Assembly (NCBI GenBank): GCA_004431415.1 | Contig: QPMI01000679.1 | Coordinates: forward strand, 95,197-159,196 | Direction of reading: 5' to 3' | Length of the DNA stretch: 64,000 nucleotides | Source: Cyanophora paradoxa | Lineage: Eukaryota; Glaucocystophyceae; Cyanophorales; Cyanophoraceae | Shown here: one piece after another, positions 18,768-30,627 of the stretch | Position numbering within the stretch: the first letter of the stretch is position 1 | Layout of the letters: each line of letters starts with the position of its first letter | Translations under genes and position numbers: made by a program | Notes under the pieces: generated by a model | Databases searched by the model: none | Told to the model about the DNA's origin: nothing | What the model saw: the letters and a program-made list of their open reading frames with translations, nothing else

Positions 18768-21148
18768 GGTGGTTTCCGATATCGATGGGATCCTTGGGTC
18801 GTCAATCCGACTCGTTTGCTTGAACGCTGACCTGGTGCATGCAAAAAGCAGGTCAACGTTTACGTCAAGCGCCTGGCCATGGCGGGCTGCGCGCGTGGCT
18901 CGAGCTCACCGACCTCAAAAACATTCCATGATTATGATCCAGGTGTCCGGAATATGGCCCGACCATTAATATCCCTTCTGCCGACCGGAATTTCATGTCG
19001 GCTGGGAGAAGTGAACGCTAAGGTGATCATGATTGCACCTAGGCCTTTTTCTGCATACCTTTACTCGCGTATCCAAAGGCAGAAGTCGGCTGCGCGCGGC
19101 GCCAATTGCAATTGCAATGTCGCGAGCTCCGCAGGCTGCAGCGAATTCGGATCTAAGATGCACAGGCGCCGAAAATGAAAGGGATTAATATTGAGGCGAA
19201 TCACGCACGGAGGTCGTGTTTGCTTCCTTGCTGGAGCCCGACTGGTCATGAACGATGGGCACCGATATCCATTGCCATGGTGCACGTGATGCGAGGAGTT
19301 GGCCACTTGTGCAGATGGACCACGGCTGGGCGCGGCCTCAAGCTCCAGATCTCCTGATACCGTCGATCGCGATATCGCAACCGTGGCCATGACCGGCTAT
19401 GAATTCGGAGTGAATGCTGCACTGCTTCGAATCCACAAACTAATTATAAAGATGCTCGCGATCGGTCGGCCTGCAGCTGGCCATGGGCGCGCATATCTGG
19501 ATAAACGGGACGTCAATATATATACGTATATACGTGTGCCGCATGCGCAGCACTGCGCATGCGGATCCGGATACCTTGTGCATGGTAGATTCGAATTCAA
19601 CAATAACGGTTACCTTGAGACGACGTCGACCACGTGTACGTGCACAGCAGAGGCAGAGTCTAGTTCTCCCGCGCTGTGCACGTGGCAACGTCAACCGCAA
19701 TCGTCGACGTCAGTCCTGCAGAGAGACGCGTGCACGTGCAGACACGATTGCAAAGAACGCGAACCTAGGCCTGTGGTCGCACACGATCTAGGCGCGGTAG
19801 GCCTATAGCTAGAGGTCGCGATTGCAATCAGTTCTTGCAATTGATTAATTGCAAAGCGGAAGGCCCGTCCGCGCGGAGGCCAGGTGCACGGCGGATGCCG
19901 AATCCCACGGACTATATATGGCCAGCTGCAGTATACTCGTGAGTGCTGCACGACGTGGAACGATCCAACATGTAGCTGCAGGCGCTGCTAGCTATAGGCG
20001 TTGCGCTCCATTTTGCAATTTGCTAATTGCATTCGAAATTCTAGATCTTAGGCCGCAACCGAGACCGTCGGACGTGTCATGGCCTTTCAGTTCGAATATC
20101 AAGGACTCCTAGGTCTAATGGTATACGTAACCATGAACTTCGGAAGGATCATGCAAGCTGCAGCTACAGCTGCAGCTGTGAGCTGGCGAGAAGCGGGCTG
20201 TACATGTGACCGGCACTCCAGCTATAGATCTGCAGCTGGTACGGTTCCATACGCGCGGCGATTGCAAGACCGATGATCGATCGCGGGCAATTGCAATCGA
20301 TATCGCGAGCCGAGCCGATCGCGACTAGGCGATTCCGAAGTTCCAACCGCAGCGACTGATCCTGCAGCTGACACCGACGTTGACCGACGCCGAGCTCAGC
20401 GGCTCGACTCTCTCGGAGAGCTCGTGGTCGGGCGCGACGCGCAACGCCGTACTACGTGCGCCTGCGTATACGTATACGTATATATACGCGTGGCGCTGCT
20501 GGCGCACTGCGGGAGCTTACCGTAGTACAGCTGGAAGAATTTTACTACTCAGTTAATATTAATTCCACTGTCCGTTCCCACAGTCGAGCTGGGCCACAGA
20601 TCTATAGCTAGCTGGCTCTGCAGACTCTGACTGAGATCATCATCAGCAGGCTGACAGCAGCAGATGTGCTGTAAACGGTAGACTCCCACAGGGGTAGCCC
20701 ACCAAACTCGATTATTCACGCTGTTTTGCTTCATAAATTCACGCGCAATTTTAATTTAAATCTCTACGTGAGATCGACATGCATATATATATACACGTGG
20801 TATATATATGATGATGACAATTAATATTGATATATATTTGATCTGATCGATATATCGCGATCGATTAATTTGAATTTCGACAACCGGCCATGCAGCGCCC
20901 GGCGGCCGCGCGCGGGCCCGGCGGCCGGCCGAACGGCGACGGGCCGCGGCGACGGCGCCGGCGGCGCGGCAGTGCGGCGGCACTGCGGCATGTGCGGCGG
21001 GCCGCATCATGGGCCGATTCATGGCCCGCATGGCTTAAAATAGCCTTTCCTAACCCTAGGCCCTAGCTAGTAGCTAGTACTACGGTATAGAGTCCTATAG
21101 ACGTTGCACTTGGCAAGTTCAATGGCAACTTGGCAATGCTACCTTGGT

Positions 21149-21195
21149 AGACGTCACGTCAGTGACGTCACTGAGTCAGCGTCACGTCACGGCGT
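21149..21195. promoter_or_regulatory. Cluster of CRE/AP-1-like palindromes (copy A; also ~28661-28707)
   Basis: Within about 45 bases lie GACGTCACGTCAGTGACGTC and TGACTCAGCG-like words, containing TGACGTCA and TGAGTCA cores recognised by bZIP factors in eukaryotes. Given the general excess of palindromes here, these may have no regulatory meaning. Confidence 0.25.
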
Positions 21196-21664
21196 TGTTG
21201 TACCGGTCGCTGCAGCTGACTCAGTGAGGCCGTTGCAATTGCCTCCATGGCCAACTCTCAAGAGTCCGCCGCGCCGGTCTAGATCTAGATCTCTGACGGC
21301 GACTCGTCGGCGAGGCCTACATTGTTATATAGGCTACATGGCTATATATATGATGATCGGATCGCTCATCATCATCCGAATGATCGGATGATCCTGGGCC
21401 TGCATATTTATGCACATGCTACAGTGATATCGATCATGATCATGAACGGGCCCGGCCCGGCCGCGCGCGGGGTCAGATCTACTAGGCTAAATGGGGCCGC
21501 GCCGGCCGGGCCCATTGCCCACGCCAGCCTGGCAGGCCGGCGCCGGCCGCGCCGCGCGACCGCGTCGGACGTAAACGACCGTCAGAAGACTAGCTATAGC
21601 TAGTACTAGTACCGTAGTAGTACTGCGGAGCCGGCTCGAATTTGCCTCGAAAACCTACGCGAAT

Positions 21665-22338
21665 CTGACCGGCGATCGCTTGCGCAGGAGCTGCTTCAAG
21701 TTCGTCGCACCAGCCAACGCCAACGCCTGCAGTGCGTGCCCGCCTCCCGTAGCGCTGCGAGCTTGCTCGCATAGAGATTCTCTATTCAATTGGATCGCTA
21801 GATCTGCCCCGCGCATAGAGCCTTCTCATTGCTCGGCGATCGCTTTGTGTTCGGCGCCATACCCAGCGAGTCCGACCTCTAACAAAGAGCTGCTGGGCCG
21901 GCGATCGCTTCTGGGTTCTCAGTTCTAACGGTCGCCGCGGGCTTGACGTCCACCGCCTTCTCATTGGCCAAGCGATCGCTGCTTTTCGGTGTCTTATGCC
22001 CGACTGCGCAGCATGTCGACCCCAGGAGCACACTCTTTGGGGAGGAAGAGATGGAGTGGACCTCCAGCTCATCTCCCAACCCCCTTCTGGCGGGCCGCGC
22101 GGCGGGTGGTGGCCTCGTGGGCGGCCTCGGGGGCGGCTCCGGCCTTGAGCTTGTCCCCGCCCCTCCCCCTCCCCCGGGCCCCGCCCCTCCCCCGGCCCCG
22201 CCCCTCCCCCGGGCCCGTCCCTCCCCCGGGCCCGCCCCTCCCCCGGGCCCGTCCCTCCCCCGGCCCCGCCCTCCCCCGGGCCCGCCCCTCCCCCGGGCCC
22301 GCCCCTCCCCCGGCCCGCCCTCCCCCCGCCCCCCCCTC
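21665..22338 (+). repeat. Fragment of the 5.26-kb array unit between the two palindromic blocks
   Basis: From CTGACCGGCGATCGCTTGCG to the C-rich minisatellite this matches the 5' part of the array unit (for example 39694 to about 40350), including three of the GCGATCGC octamers at 21673, 21837 and 21902 and a fourth at 21973. It is cut inside the minisatellite and joined directly to palindromic block copy B at 22339. Confidence 0.85.
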
Positions 22339-24868
22339 CTGGGCGCCGATGCTGCTGGATCGCTGGCGCTGGCGCCGGTTCAGCGAAGGGTCCAGCTGCG
22401 AACAGAGAGAGACTTCAGTATGAGCTTGAGCTTGAATAAGAAGAATTCTAAAAAGAATGGCGAGCTCAAGAACAGCAGGATGACGCACCACGTGCATGCA
22501 AAAGCGCCTTCTCGGAAGACGCGGGGCGAGGGGCGGAGATCTGAGGCCGAGAGGCCTGCTCGCGCTCAGCGGGCGGAGTTTGCACCTCCCGGCGCCGGCG
22601 CCGCGGCCGGGGCCGGCGCCGTGCCTGCACCCGCATGCATGTGGGGCTCGAGCTCGAGGCCAGGGATGTGATAAGCTGCAGCTGGCGGCGCGCGGCGCTT
22701 TCGGCGCGACGTCGACCCCGCGGTACCAGCTGCAGATGCGCCCGCCGGGAGCTCAAGCGCGATGGGCGGCGGGTGTACATGCATATGTGAGCTCGAGGCT
22801 GCGGCGACGGGCGCGGCAGCGGCCGCGGCAGCGGCCGTGGGCGACCGCGACGTCGACTGCGGCTGCGGCTGCGGCCCGGAGCTCGGAGCTGGCTCCGCGT
22901 CCCGCGCCGGCGCCGGCGCCGCAGCGCTGCGGGCCGGGCTGCAGCTGGCGCTGGCGCCGGCGCTGGCCGTGGAGGAGGCGCCGCCGGGCTGCAGCTGGCC
23001 GGAGCCGTGCTCCGGACCCGCCGGCGTTGACCCCGAGCTCGAGACCGGGCCGGGCTCGAGCTCGAGTTCGCCGTACGCGTCCGCCTCGGGCGCGGGGGCG
23101 ACGGAGGTGGTGGCAAGCAGCGGCGGTGGCTCCGGCTCCTGCGTGAACGTTCGCAATGAGCGAATGCGATAAATGTGCAGAGAGCACATCTAGCTATAGC
23201 TATAGATATCGATCAGATGGCTTTGCGCTGCCTGGCCATGGCCATGGGCGCGCGCGCGCACCTGATCATGATCATGATCATGATCGATATCCGGCGGCAT
23301 GCGAGGCTGGCCCTGGCGCCGGCCCAGCGTCTGGCCGCGACCGACGCCCTCGAGCTCGCGATCGCGATCGCCCGTGCACGTGCCGCGAGGGGGGCGCCGG
23401 CGCGCTGGCGCTGAGATCGCGATCGGATCCGGATCGGGCTTCGAATTCGCGATTGCTGTCGGCTTCGAATCCGACCGATCGATATCGCGATCGACGTCCC
23501 GATCGCGACGTCCGCGCGAGTGCTGCTGCCGCGCCACCGGTACCGCCGCCGCCGAGGGCGGCGGTCGGCGCGGGCGGCCCCGCGACGGCACCCGCGCCGT
23601 CACTGACTGCACCAAGCGGACGGGCTCTGGATCCGGGTCCGCCGGCGCCGGCGCCGCGGCATATGCACATGTGCACGCATGCACGGCCGGCGCCAAGCGA
23701 GCCTCTCGATCCATAGCCATGGCCAGCCGCACCTGCAAGTCGCGCGCGCCGATCGATAGTTAGCTATATAGCTATAGGTTAGGTTAATGAAACGTTAACG
23801 TTGCATTGGAGGCGACGGGGCCCAAGGCTGCCGCGTGCGGCGCCGAGGCGCTGTGTGCTGCACCTGTCCGTGGCCCAAATGTAGATCCGGAGGGCTAGCC
23901 ACCTGCACGCTGGGGCTGTAGCTGTAGCTAAAGCCAGAGCTCGAGCTGCAGCTGGTCGCGTGCGCGCTTGTCAGGACCATCGGGCTGCAGTAGCTGTAGC
24001 TGGAGCTCGAGCTGGGGGAGGAAGAAGGAGGCAGAGGGGCCCGGGGCGCCGGCGGATCCGGAGATCTAGAGCCAACGTTAACGTTGGCGTTCACGTTGCA
24101 GAATTCGAACCCATGCTGCGCCGGACGCGTTTACGTTAGCGGGAAGCTTAAGTTTAAGCTTGTAATTATAATTGAGGCGAATCAGCTGAAGAATGGGCAG
24201 GGTCGGAGAAATGCACAACGTTATAATTACGTTAACATGAACGTTCGTGCATGTGTCGCACCTGCAGTCGGCCTGCATGCGCAGGTGGGAAGGGAGGGCC
24301 TGCCGCGTTGAATCCATGCACCATATGGCGAGTGGCGGCAGCGGCTGGGGCCGTGGGGAGCGGCCGCGGCCTCCACTGCAGGTGCTCGCGCACGCGGGCG
24401 CTGAGAGTCGACATCGACGGCGCGACCGAGGTCGCCGGGGCTGGCGCCGGCGCCGGCCACGGCGCAGGCTGGGCGTGTACATATGCACACGTCCCGGCGG
24501 CCGCCCGACCTTGATCATGATCATGATCATGAAGACGCAGCTGACCAAGAATGTGGAACCCAGCTGCATGCGCAGCTGCGGCCGCCCCCTCTCCTTCCGG
24601 GTCCACCCCCGCCGGAGCTTCCTGGATGCAGCTCGCGATCGTCGATGTCTCCGCTTTGGTGCCCTCCGAGTGCGAGAAGCTGGGGATCCCGTGTTCCTCC
24701 GCGGCGCCGGCTGCACGTGCACCCGTCCACGGCCAGCAGCTGCGGCTGCCCGCGGCCCCGGCCGCGCCCGCGGTACCGGTAACGAGTGTTCGCCGCAACG
24801 AGCTCGAGATAAGATGCAGATATTTAAATGTAAGCGCCGCGGACGCCGGCGGCCGCATGCTTAGATAA

Positions 24869-26142
24869 TTATGTGCGCATGCGCACCTGCATCGCGATCG
24901 GCTCGAGGTAGAAGAAGCCCAGCGGTCCCTGCAGCTGCGCCTGCAGCCGCGCCTGCATTCGCGCGAGCTCGCCATGGCCATCGATCCCGATCGCGAGCGG
25001 CGTCGGCGCCAATGTCCCCTGCGGCGCGCCTCCGGATCCGGACGTCGATCCGGATCCCGCCACGGCCGCGGATTGCAATTGATCGTGGTCATCACCGCGT
25101 TCATGATCAGGAACTCCCCGCTGGTTCGACTCCGCATGCGGCGCAGCCTGCGTGTACGTATACGCGCGCGACGCCCGTCAGATTAAACTCGAGCTCGAAT
25201 TTCACAACGTGCACCCGTGCATGCACGTTTAAGCTTAATATAAGGGACGATCGAACGCACCCCCGAGTTGTACACCTCGCGAGCGACGTCGCGATCGATA
25301 TCGGGCGCGTACGTATACGGGGCCTCGAGCTCGAGCTCGAGCTCGGGGAGCAGCTGCAGTCCATGGAGATCGAGAGAGCCCGACGTGTCCATTGCAATTG
25401 GCCAGCTGCAGGTATCCTCCGCGGTCGAATCCGGCGGCGGGAAGCTTGAAGCGCACGCGGCTCCGGTGCCGCGGCCGGCGCCCGCCGCGGCGCGGAGCTG
25501 ATCATGAATTCGATGCTGCTTCATGTTCAGCGCCAGCTGCAGCTGCGGGTCCAGTTCGTCGCCGCCGAGATCGCGATCCCGACCGCCATCGATGTCCAGG
25601 CCCAAGTCGAGGTCGGGCTCGAGCTCTAGATTTAGATCCATGTCGACCTCCTGCAGCTGCCCCTGCGATCCGTACACGTAGGCCCCTTCGAATTCGAATT
25701 CCGCGTTGTCTCTGCGAGGTCCCGGGCCGGGCCGGGCGTTAGCTGCGGGCACGGACGAGCCTCGCGATCGAATGCGAATGTAAATGCGCCGATCGGGGAT
25801 CTAGATCTAGATCTAGAGCGGAGGGCGGGGGCTCACTCAAGCTCCATCGGCCTGCCACGCTTGAGACTGGCCGCGCTGACGGGGGCCTGCGTGTGGCGAT
25901 CGCGATCGTGGGAGATCCCGCGCGGCCGGACGTCGACTCCGGATCCGTCGCCAGCGCTAGCCGCACTTGCAGCCGCAAATGGAGCGAGCGTTTCGAAAGC
26001 GTCCGTAGGCGAGTCCGAAGGCGCTGCTGACGGTGCGCCATGCGCATTCCCGTGCTCTTCAATTTCTAAGGCTACACCCGCCGGACCGCGGCCGGTAGAA
26101 AGGCAGGTGCCGGCCGGCGCCGGCGCCGGCAACAACGGCCGC

Positions 26143-26205
<63 letters not shown>

Positions 26206-26279
26206 AGTCCACGCGCCGAAGACTCGCGGCGCGAGCGGGCGCGGCCACTCTGCCCTTTCCCCGAATCCCGTGAGTTCAT
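24869..26279 (-). CDS. Candidate three-exon gene, Gln-tract disordered protein, copy B
   Basis: ATG at 26279. Exons 26279-25837, 25711-25261 and 25147-24869 with GTGAGC, GTGCGT donors and CGCAG acceptors. All phases agree, giving 391 codons including TAA. The protein has a basic/Ser N-terminus (SGKGQSGRARSRRESSARGL), 20 Gln, a Ser/Ala/Asp segment, then alternating acidic-hydrophobic runs (MDLNLELEPDLDLGLDIDGG, LLPELELELEAPYTYAPD) and a Gln/Leu helix (ELARMQARLQAQLQGPLGF). These runs are what palindromic DNA such as CTCGAG, ATCGAT and CAGCTG encodes, so the pattern may be compositional. No known domain. The gene could continue through further minus-strand open stretches down to about 22.6 kb (for example an exon-like start after CGTTCACGCAG near 23139). 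Spliced-gene status is inference. Confidence 0.45.
26144..26203 (-). repeat. (CAG)20 trinucleotide repeat, copy B
   Basis: Twenty perfect units, the same count as copy A at 18633-18692. It encodes the Gln run of the candidate gene. Confidence 0.95.
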
Positions 26280-29177
26280 GGTGGTTTCCGATATCGATGG
26301 GATCCTTGGGTCGTCAATCCGACTCGTTTGCTTGAACGCTGACCTGGTGCATGCAAAAAGCAGGTCAACGTTTACGTCAAGCGCCTGGCCATGGCGGGCT
26401 GCGCGCGTGGCTCGAGCTCACCGACCTCAAAAACATTCCATGATTATGATCCAGGTGTCCGGAATATGGCCCGACCATTAATATCCCTTCTGCCGACCGG
26501 AATTTCATGTCGGCTGGGAGAAGTGAACGCTAAGGTGATCATGATTGCACCTAGGCCTTTTTCTGCATACCTTTACTCGCGTATCCAAAGGCAGAAGTCG
26601 GCTGCGCGCGGCGCCAATTGCAATTGCAATGTCGCGAGCTCCGCAGGCTGCAGCGAATTCGGATCTAAGATGCACAGGCGCCGAAAATGAAAGGGATTAA
26701 TATTGAGGCGAATCACGCACGGAGGTCGTGTTTGCTTCCTTGCTGGAGCCCGACTGGTCATGAACGATGGGCACCGATATCCATTGCCATGGTGCACGTG
26801 ATGCGAGGAGTTGGCCACTTGTGCAGATGGACCACGGCTGGGCGCGGCCTCAAGCTCCAGATCTCCTGATACCGTCGATCGCGATATCGCAACCGTGGCC
26901 ATGACCGGCTATGAATTCGGAGTGAATGCTGCACTGCTTCGAATCCACAAACTAATTATAAAGATGCTCGCGATCGGTCGGCCTGCAGCTGGCCATGGGC
27001 GCGCATATCTGGATAAACGGGACGTCAATATATATACGTATATACGTGTGCCGCATGCGCAGCACTGCGCATGCGGATCCGGATACCTTGTGCATGGTAG
27101 ATTCGAATTCAACAATAACGGTTACCTTGAGACGACGTCGACCACGTGTACGTGCACAGCAGAGGCAGAGTCTAGTTCTCCCGCGCTGTGCACGTGGCAA
27201 CGTCAACCGCAATCGTCGACGTCAGTCCTGCAGAGAGACGCGTGCACGTGCAGACACGATTGCAAAGAACGCGAACCTAGGCCTGTGGTCGCACACGATC
27301 TAGGCGCGGTAGGCCTATAGCTAGAGGTCGCGATTGCAATCAGTTCTTGCAATTGATTAATTGCAAAGCGGAAGGCCCGTCCGCGCGGAGGCCAGGTGCA
27401 CGGCGGATGCCGAATCCCACGGACTATATATGGCCAGCTGCAGTATACTCGTGAGTGCTGCACGACGTGGAACGATCCAACATGTAGCTGCAGGCGCTGC
27501 TAGCTATAGGCGTTGCGCTCCATTTTGCAATTTGCTAATTGCATTCGAAATTCTAGATCTTAGGCCGCAACCGAGACCGTCGGACGTGTCATGGCCTTTC
27601 AGTTCGAATATCAAGGACTCCTAGGTCTAATGGTATACGTAACCATGAACTTCGGAAGGATCATGCAAGCTGCAGCTACAGCTGCAGCTGTGAGCTGGCG
27701 AGAAGCGGGCTGTACATGTGACCGGCACTCCAGCTATAGATCTGCAGCTGGTACGGTTCCATACGCGCGGCGATTGCAAGACCGATGATCGATCGCGGGC
27801 AATTGCAATCGATATCGCGAGCCGAGCCGATCGCGACTAGGCGATTCCGAAGTTCCAACCGCAGCGACTGATCCTGCAGCTGACACCGACGTTGACCGAC
27901 GCCGAGCTCAGCGGCTCGACTCTCTCGGAGAGCTCGTGGTCGGGCGCGACGCGCAACGCCGTACTACGTGCGCCTGCGTATACGTATACGTATATATACG
28001 CGTGGCGCTGCTGGCGCACTGCGGGAGCTTACCGTAGTACAGCTGGAAGAATTTTACTACTCAGTTAATATTAATTCCACTGTCCGTTCCCACAGTCGAG
28101 CTGGGCCACAGATCTATAGCTAGCTGGCTCTGCAGACTCTGACTGAGATCATCATCAGCAGGCTGACAGCAGCAGATGTGCTGTAAACGGTAGACTCCCA
28201 CAGGGGTAGCCCACCAAACTCGATTATTCACGCTGTTTTGCTTCATAAATTCACGCGCAATTTTAATTTAAATCTCTACGTGAGATCGACATGCATATAT
28301 ATATACACGTGGTATATATATGATGATGACAATTAATATTGATATATATTTGATCTGATCGATATATCGCGATCGATTAATTTGAATTTCGACAACCGGC
28401 CATGCAGCGCCCGGCGGCCGCGCGCGGGCCCGGCGGCCGGCCGAACGGCGACGGGCCGCGGCGACGGCGCCGGCGGCGCGGCAGTGCGGCGGCACTGCGG
28501 CATGTGCGGCGGGCCGCATCATGGGCCGATTCATGGCCCGCATGGCTTAAAATAGCCTTTCCTAACCCTAGGCCCCTAGCTAGTAGCTAGTACTACGGTA
28601 TAGAGTCCTATAGACGTTGCACTTGGCAAGTTCAATGGCAACTTGGCAATGCTACCTTGGTAGACGTCACGTCAGTGACGTCACTGAGTCAGCGTCACGT
28701 CACGGCGTTGTTGTACCGGTCGCTGCAGCTGACTCAGTGAGGCCGTTGCAATTGCCTCCATGGCCAACTCTCAAGAGTCCGCCGCGCCGGTCTAGATCTA
28801 GATCTCTGACGGCGACTCGTCGGCGAGGCCTACATTGTTATATAGGCTACATGGCTATATATATGATGATCGGATCGCTCATCATCATCCGAATGATCGG
28901 ATGATCCTGGGCCTGCATATTTATGCACATGCTACAGTGATATCGATCATGATCATGAACGGGCCCGGCCCGGCCGCGCGCGGGGTCAGATCTACTAGGC
29001 TAAATGGGGCCGCGCCGGCCGGGCCCATTGCCCACGCCAGCCTGGCAGGCCGGCGCCGGCCGCGCCGCGCGACCGCGTCGGACGTAAACGACCGTCAGAA
29101 GACTAGCTATAGCTAGTACTAGTACCGTAGTAGTACTGCGGAGCCGGCTCGAATTTGCCTCGAAAACCTACGCGAAT

Positions 29178-29343
29178 ACGAGCCTTCTCATTGCTCGGCG
29201 ATCGCTTTGTGTTCGGCGCCATACCCAGCGAGTCCGACCTCTAACAAAGAGCTGCTGGGCCGGCGATCGCTTCTGGGTTCTCAGTTCTAACGGTCGCCGC
29301 GGGCTTGACGTCCACCGCCTTCTCATTGGCCAAGCGATCGCTG
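29178..29343 (+). repeat. Second fragment of the 5.26-kb array unit
   Basis: GAGCCTTCTCATTGCTCGG through CCAAGCGATCGCTG matches the array unit (for example 39846-40009). The unit sequence then breaks, continuing with AACTTGGATG instead of CTTTTCGGTG. Compared with the fragment at 21665 it lacks about 155 bases at its left end. Confidence 0.85.
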
Positions 29344-30627
29344 AACTTGGATGAATGGGCAATAGGTGGTAGCCAGGTGCTGCTTGACCCCCGGTTTCTG
29401 GGCGGCGCGATCGAGGGAGTTCCTGGACACGGTTTTACTTTTACAAGCTGTGCGGAATGCATGCTCGTTGCTTTGGCGAAGAAGCGTGGTCGCTCTGGGG
29501 AGTTCTCGCGAGTGCTGGTGTTCTTCTTGGGGTACAGCTACCCCGCCAATTACCTGTACCCAGAGGAGCGCCAACGTACACTTTCAGAGCGTCCAGAGCG
29601 CCAGATACGGCATCGCATTCGCATGCTTCACGAAGGACATGGAGTTCCGTCTGCCGCCCGACCCGTTCGGGCCACCGGGACAGCCGCCTGCGCCAGCGCG
29701 GCCGTCTGAGCTTCCAGCTCCGACCTGGTGGGTTGCTGTGCTTTGAACATGCTTCTTGCTTCTTACTTGTGTCAGGCGACCGCCGGCTCCGCCGCCTCTT
29801 CGGGCCGCGCCACAAGTTCACGGGTTGAACATGCCCTCGCTCGCAGCCTCATTCAGTGCGCCCCGTACGACTTCAGTGTGCGTGAAGAACCTTTGTTTTC
29901 ACAGTTCCGCCTCATCCGGTCGCGCCCGACTGCTGTAGCTAACTTCGTCGCCGCAGTGCCGTTGCCGTTTCCATCGCTTCTGGGGCCGCCGGGCCAGAAC
30001 ATCTGGCTCGAGAAACGTGCGCTTTTGCATGCTTGACTCGCCGGTTCGCTTAAACGCGACCGCAGGCGTCCAGTCGGGCCGTCCGTGGGGAACAAGGCCG
30101 TCCCACTTGTCGCCCAGAGCTCAGTACATGGCGCCCCGTGCGCATCTCCGTGCTCCGCGTTTGTGTTTGCCATGCTTATAATGATGTTCCGCAGCGCTCC
30201 TGGCGCCCCTGCGCCGTCACTTGCTCCGCTTGCGAAGTGGGTTCTTTCCCATTTAAGCTCTTCTCTTGCACGGTTTTGCGCTGACGCGTTCGCCGGCAGG
30301 CGGGCGAAGAGCGATGACAAAGGAGCCAAGTCAGTTGCTTTCCGGTACTTTTGTCCCGACTTCCACCCTGTTCCTCGATGCACAGCCTTACTCTTCTTCC
30401 TTTTCCTTTTCACAGGTGTGACTGGATGGGCTTTCCGGCGGCTGTTACTCTCATGATCAGCTGCATCGTCGATATCGGATTGGAACTGAGGCTCAAGGAT
30501 ACCGCCAGGAACACTGTCGAAACAGATCATGTCACCCAAGCTTTCAACAAGTTTCTTGCCCAAGGTGTCCTGGTACGCTGACACGGTTGCATTTTCTTCA
30601 AGGCTTTGTCTCTGACATGCTTCCCAG
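29344..30627 (+). other. Probable upstream exons of the accessory gene; structure unresolved
   Basis: Composition changes to ordinary coding-like DNA. Several plus-strand open stretches look like exons: about 29346-29700 (FTSCAECMLVALAKKRGRSG, then ARYGIAFACFTKDMEFRLPP in another frame), 29770-30030 (VREEPLFSQFRLIRSRPTAV) and 30420-30564 (IGLELRLKDTARNTVETDHV). I could not join them with consistent phases. A 289-codon ORF on the opposite strand (30722-29853) overlaps them and is treated as a shadow. Confidence 0.35.

Larger units (their letters stand above)
14827..21664. repeat. 6.84-kb palindrome-saturated block, copy A of a segmental duplication
   Basis: Nearly identical to 22339-29177 (offset 7512-7513). 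The shared sequence starts at CTGGGCGCCGATGCTG and ends at CCTACGCGAAT. The differences I found are single G or C additions or losses in homopolymers (near 15735, 16061, 16502, 18571, 21060). The block is saturated with self-complementary words (GATCATGATC arrays at about 15750, TCGCGATCGCGA at about 15845, TAGCTATAGCTATAG at about 15680, CTAGATCTAGATCTAG at about 18288), and ORFs appear on both strands. Contains a candidate minus-strand gene (18767-17356). Confidence 0.9.
22339..29177. repeat. 6.84-kb palindrome-saturated block, copy B
   Basis: Second copy of the block at 14827-21664. It is essentially identical apart from single-base G/C homopolymer differences. It joins array-unit sequence on both sides: minisatellite on the left, and on the right GAGCCTTCTCATTGCTCGG (about 29180), a different unit position from the one following copy A. 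Confidence 0.9.

Noticed and set aside
14827-24136. Long ORFs on both strands in the palindromic blocks (for example 17624-16719 minus, 301 codons; 16734-17351 plus, 205 codons)
   Set aside because: Self-complementary DNA gives matching ORFs on both strands, the translations are Arg/Pro/His-Asp repeats, and they overlap each other. Only the phase-consistent three-exon minus model is kept, at low confidence.
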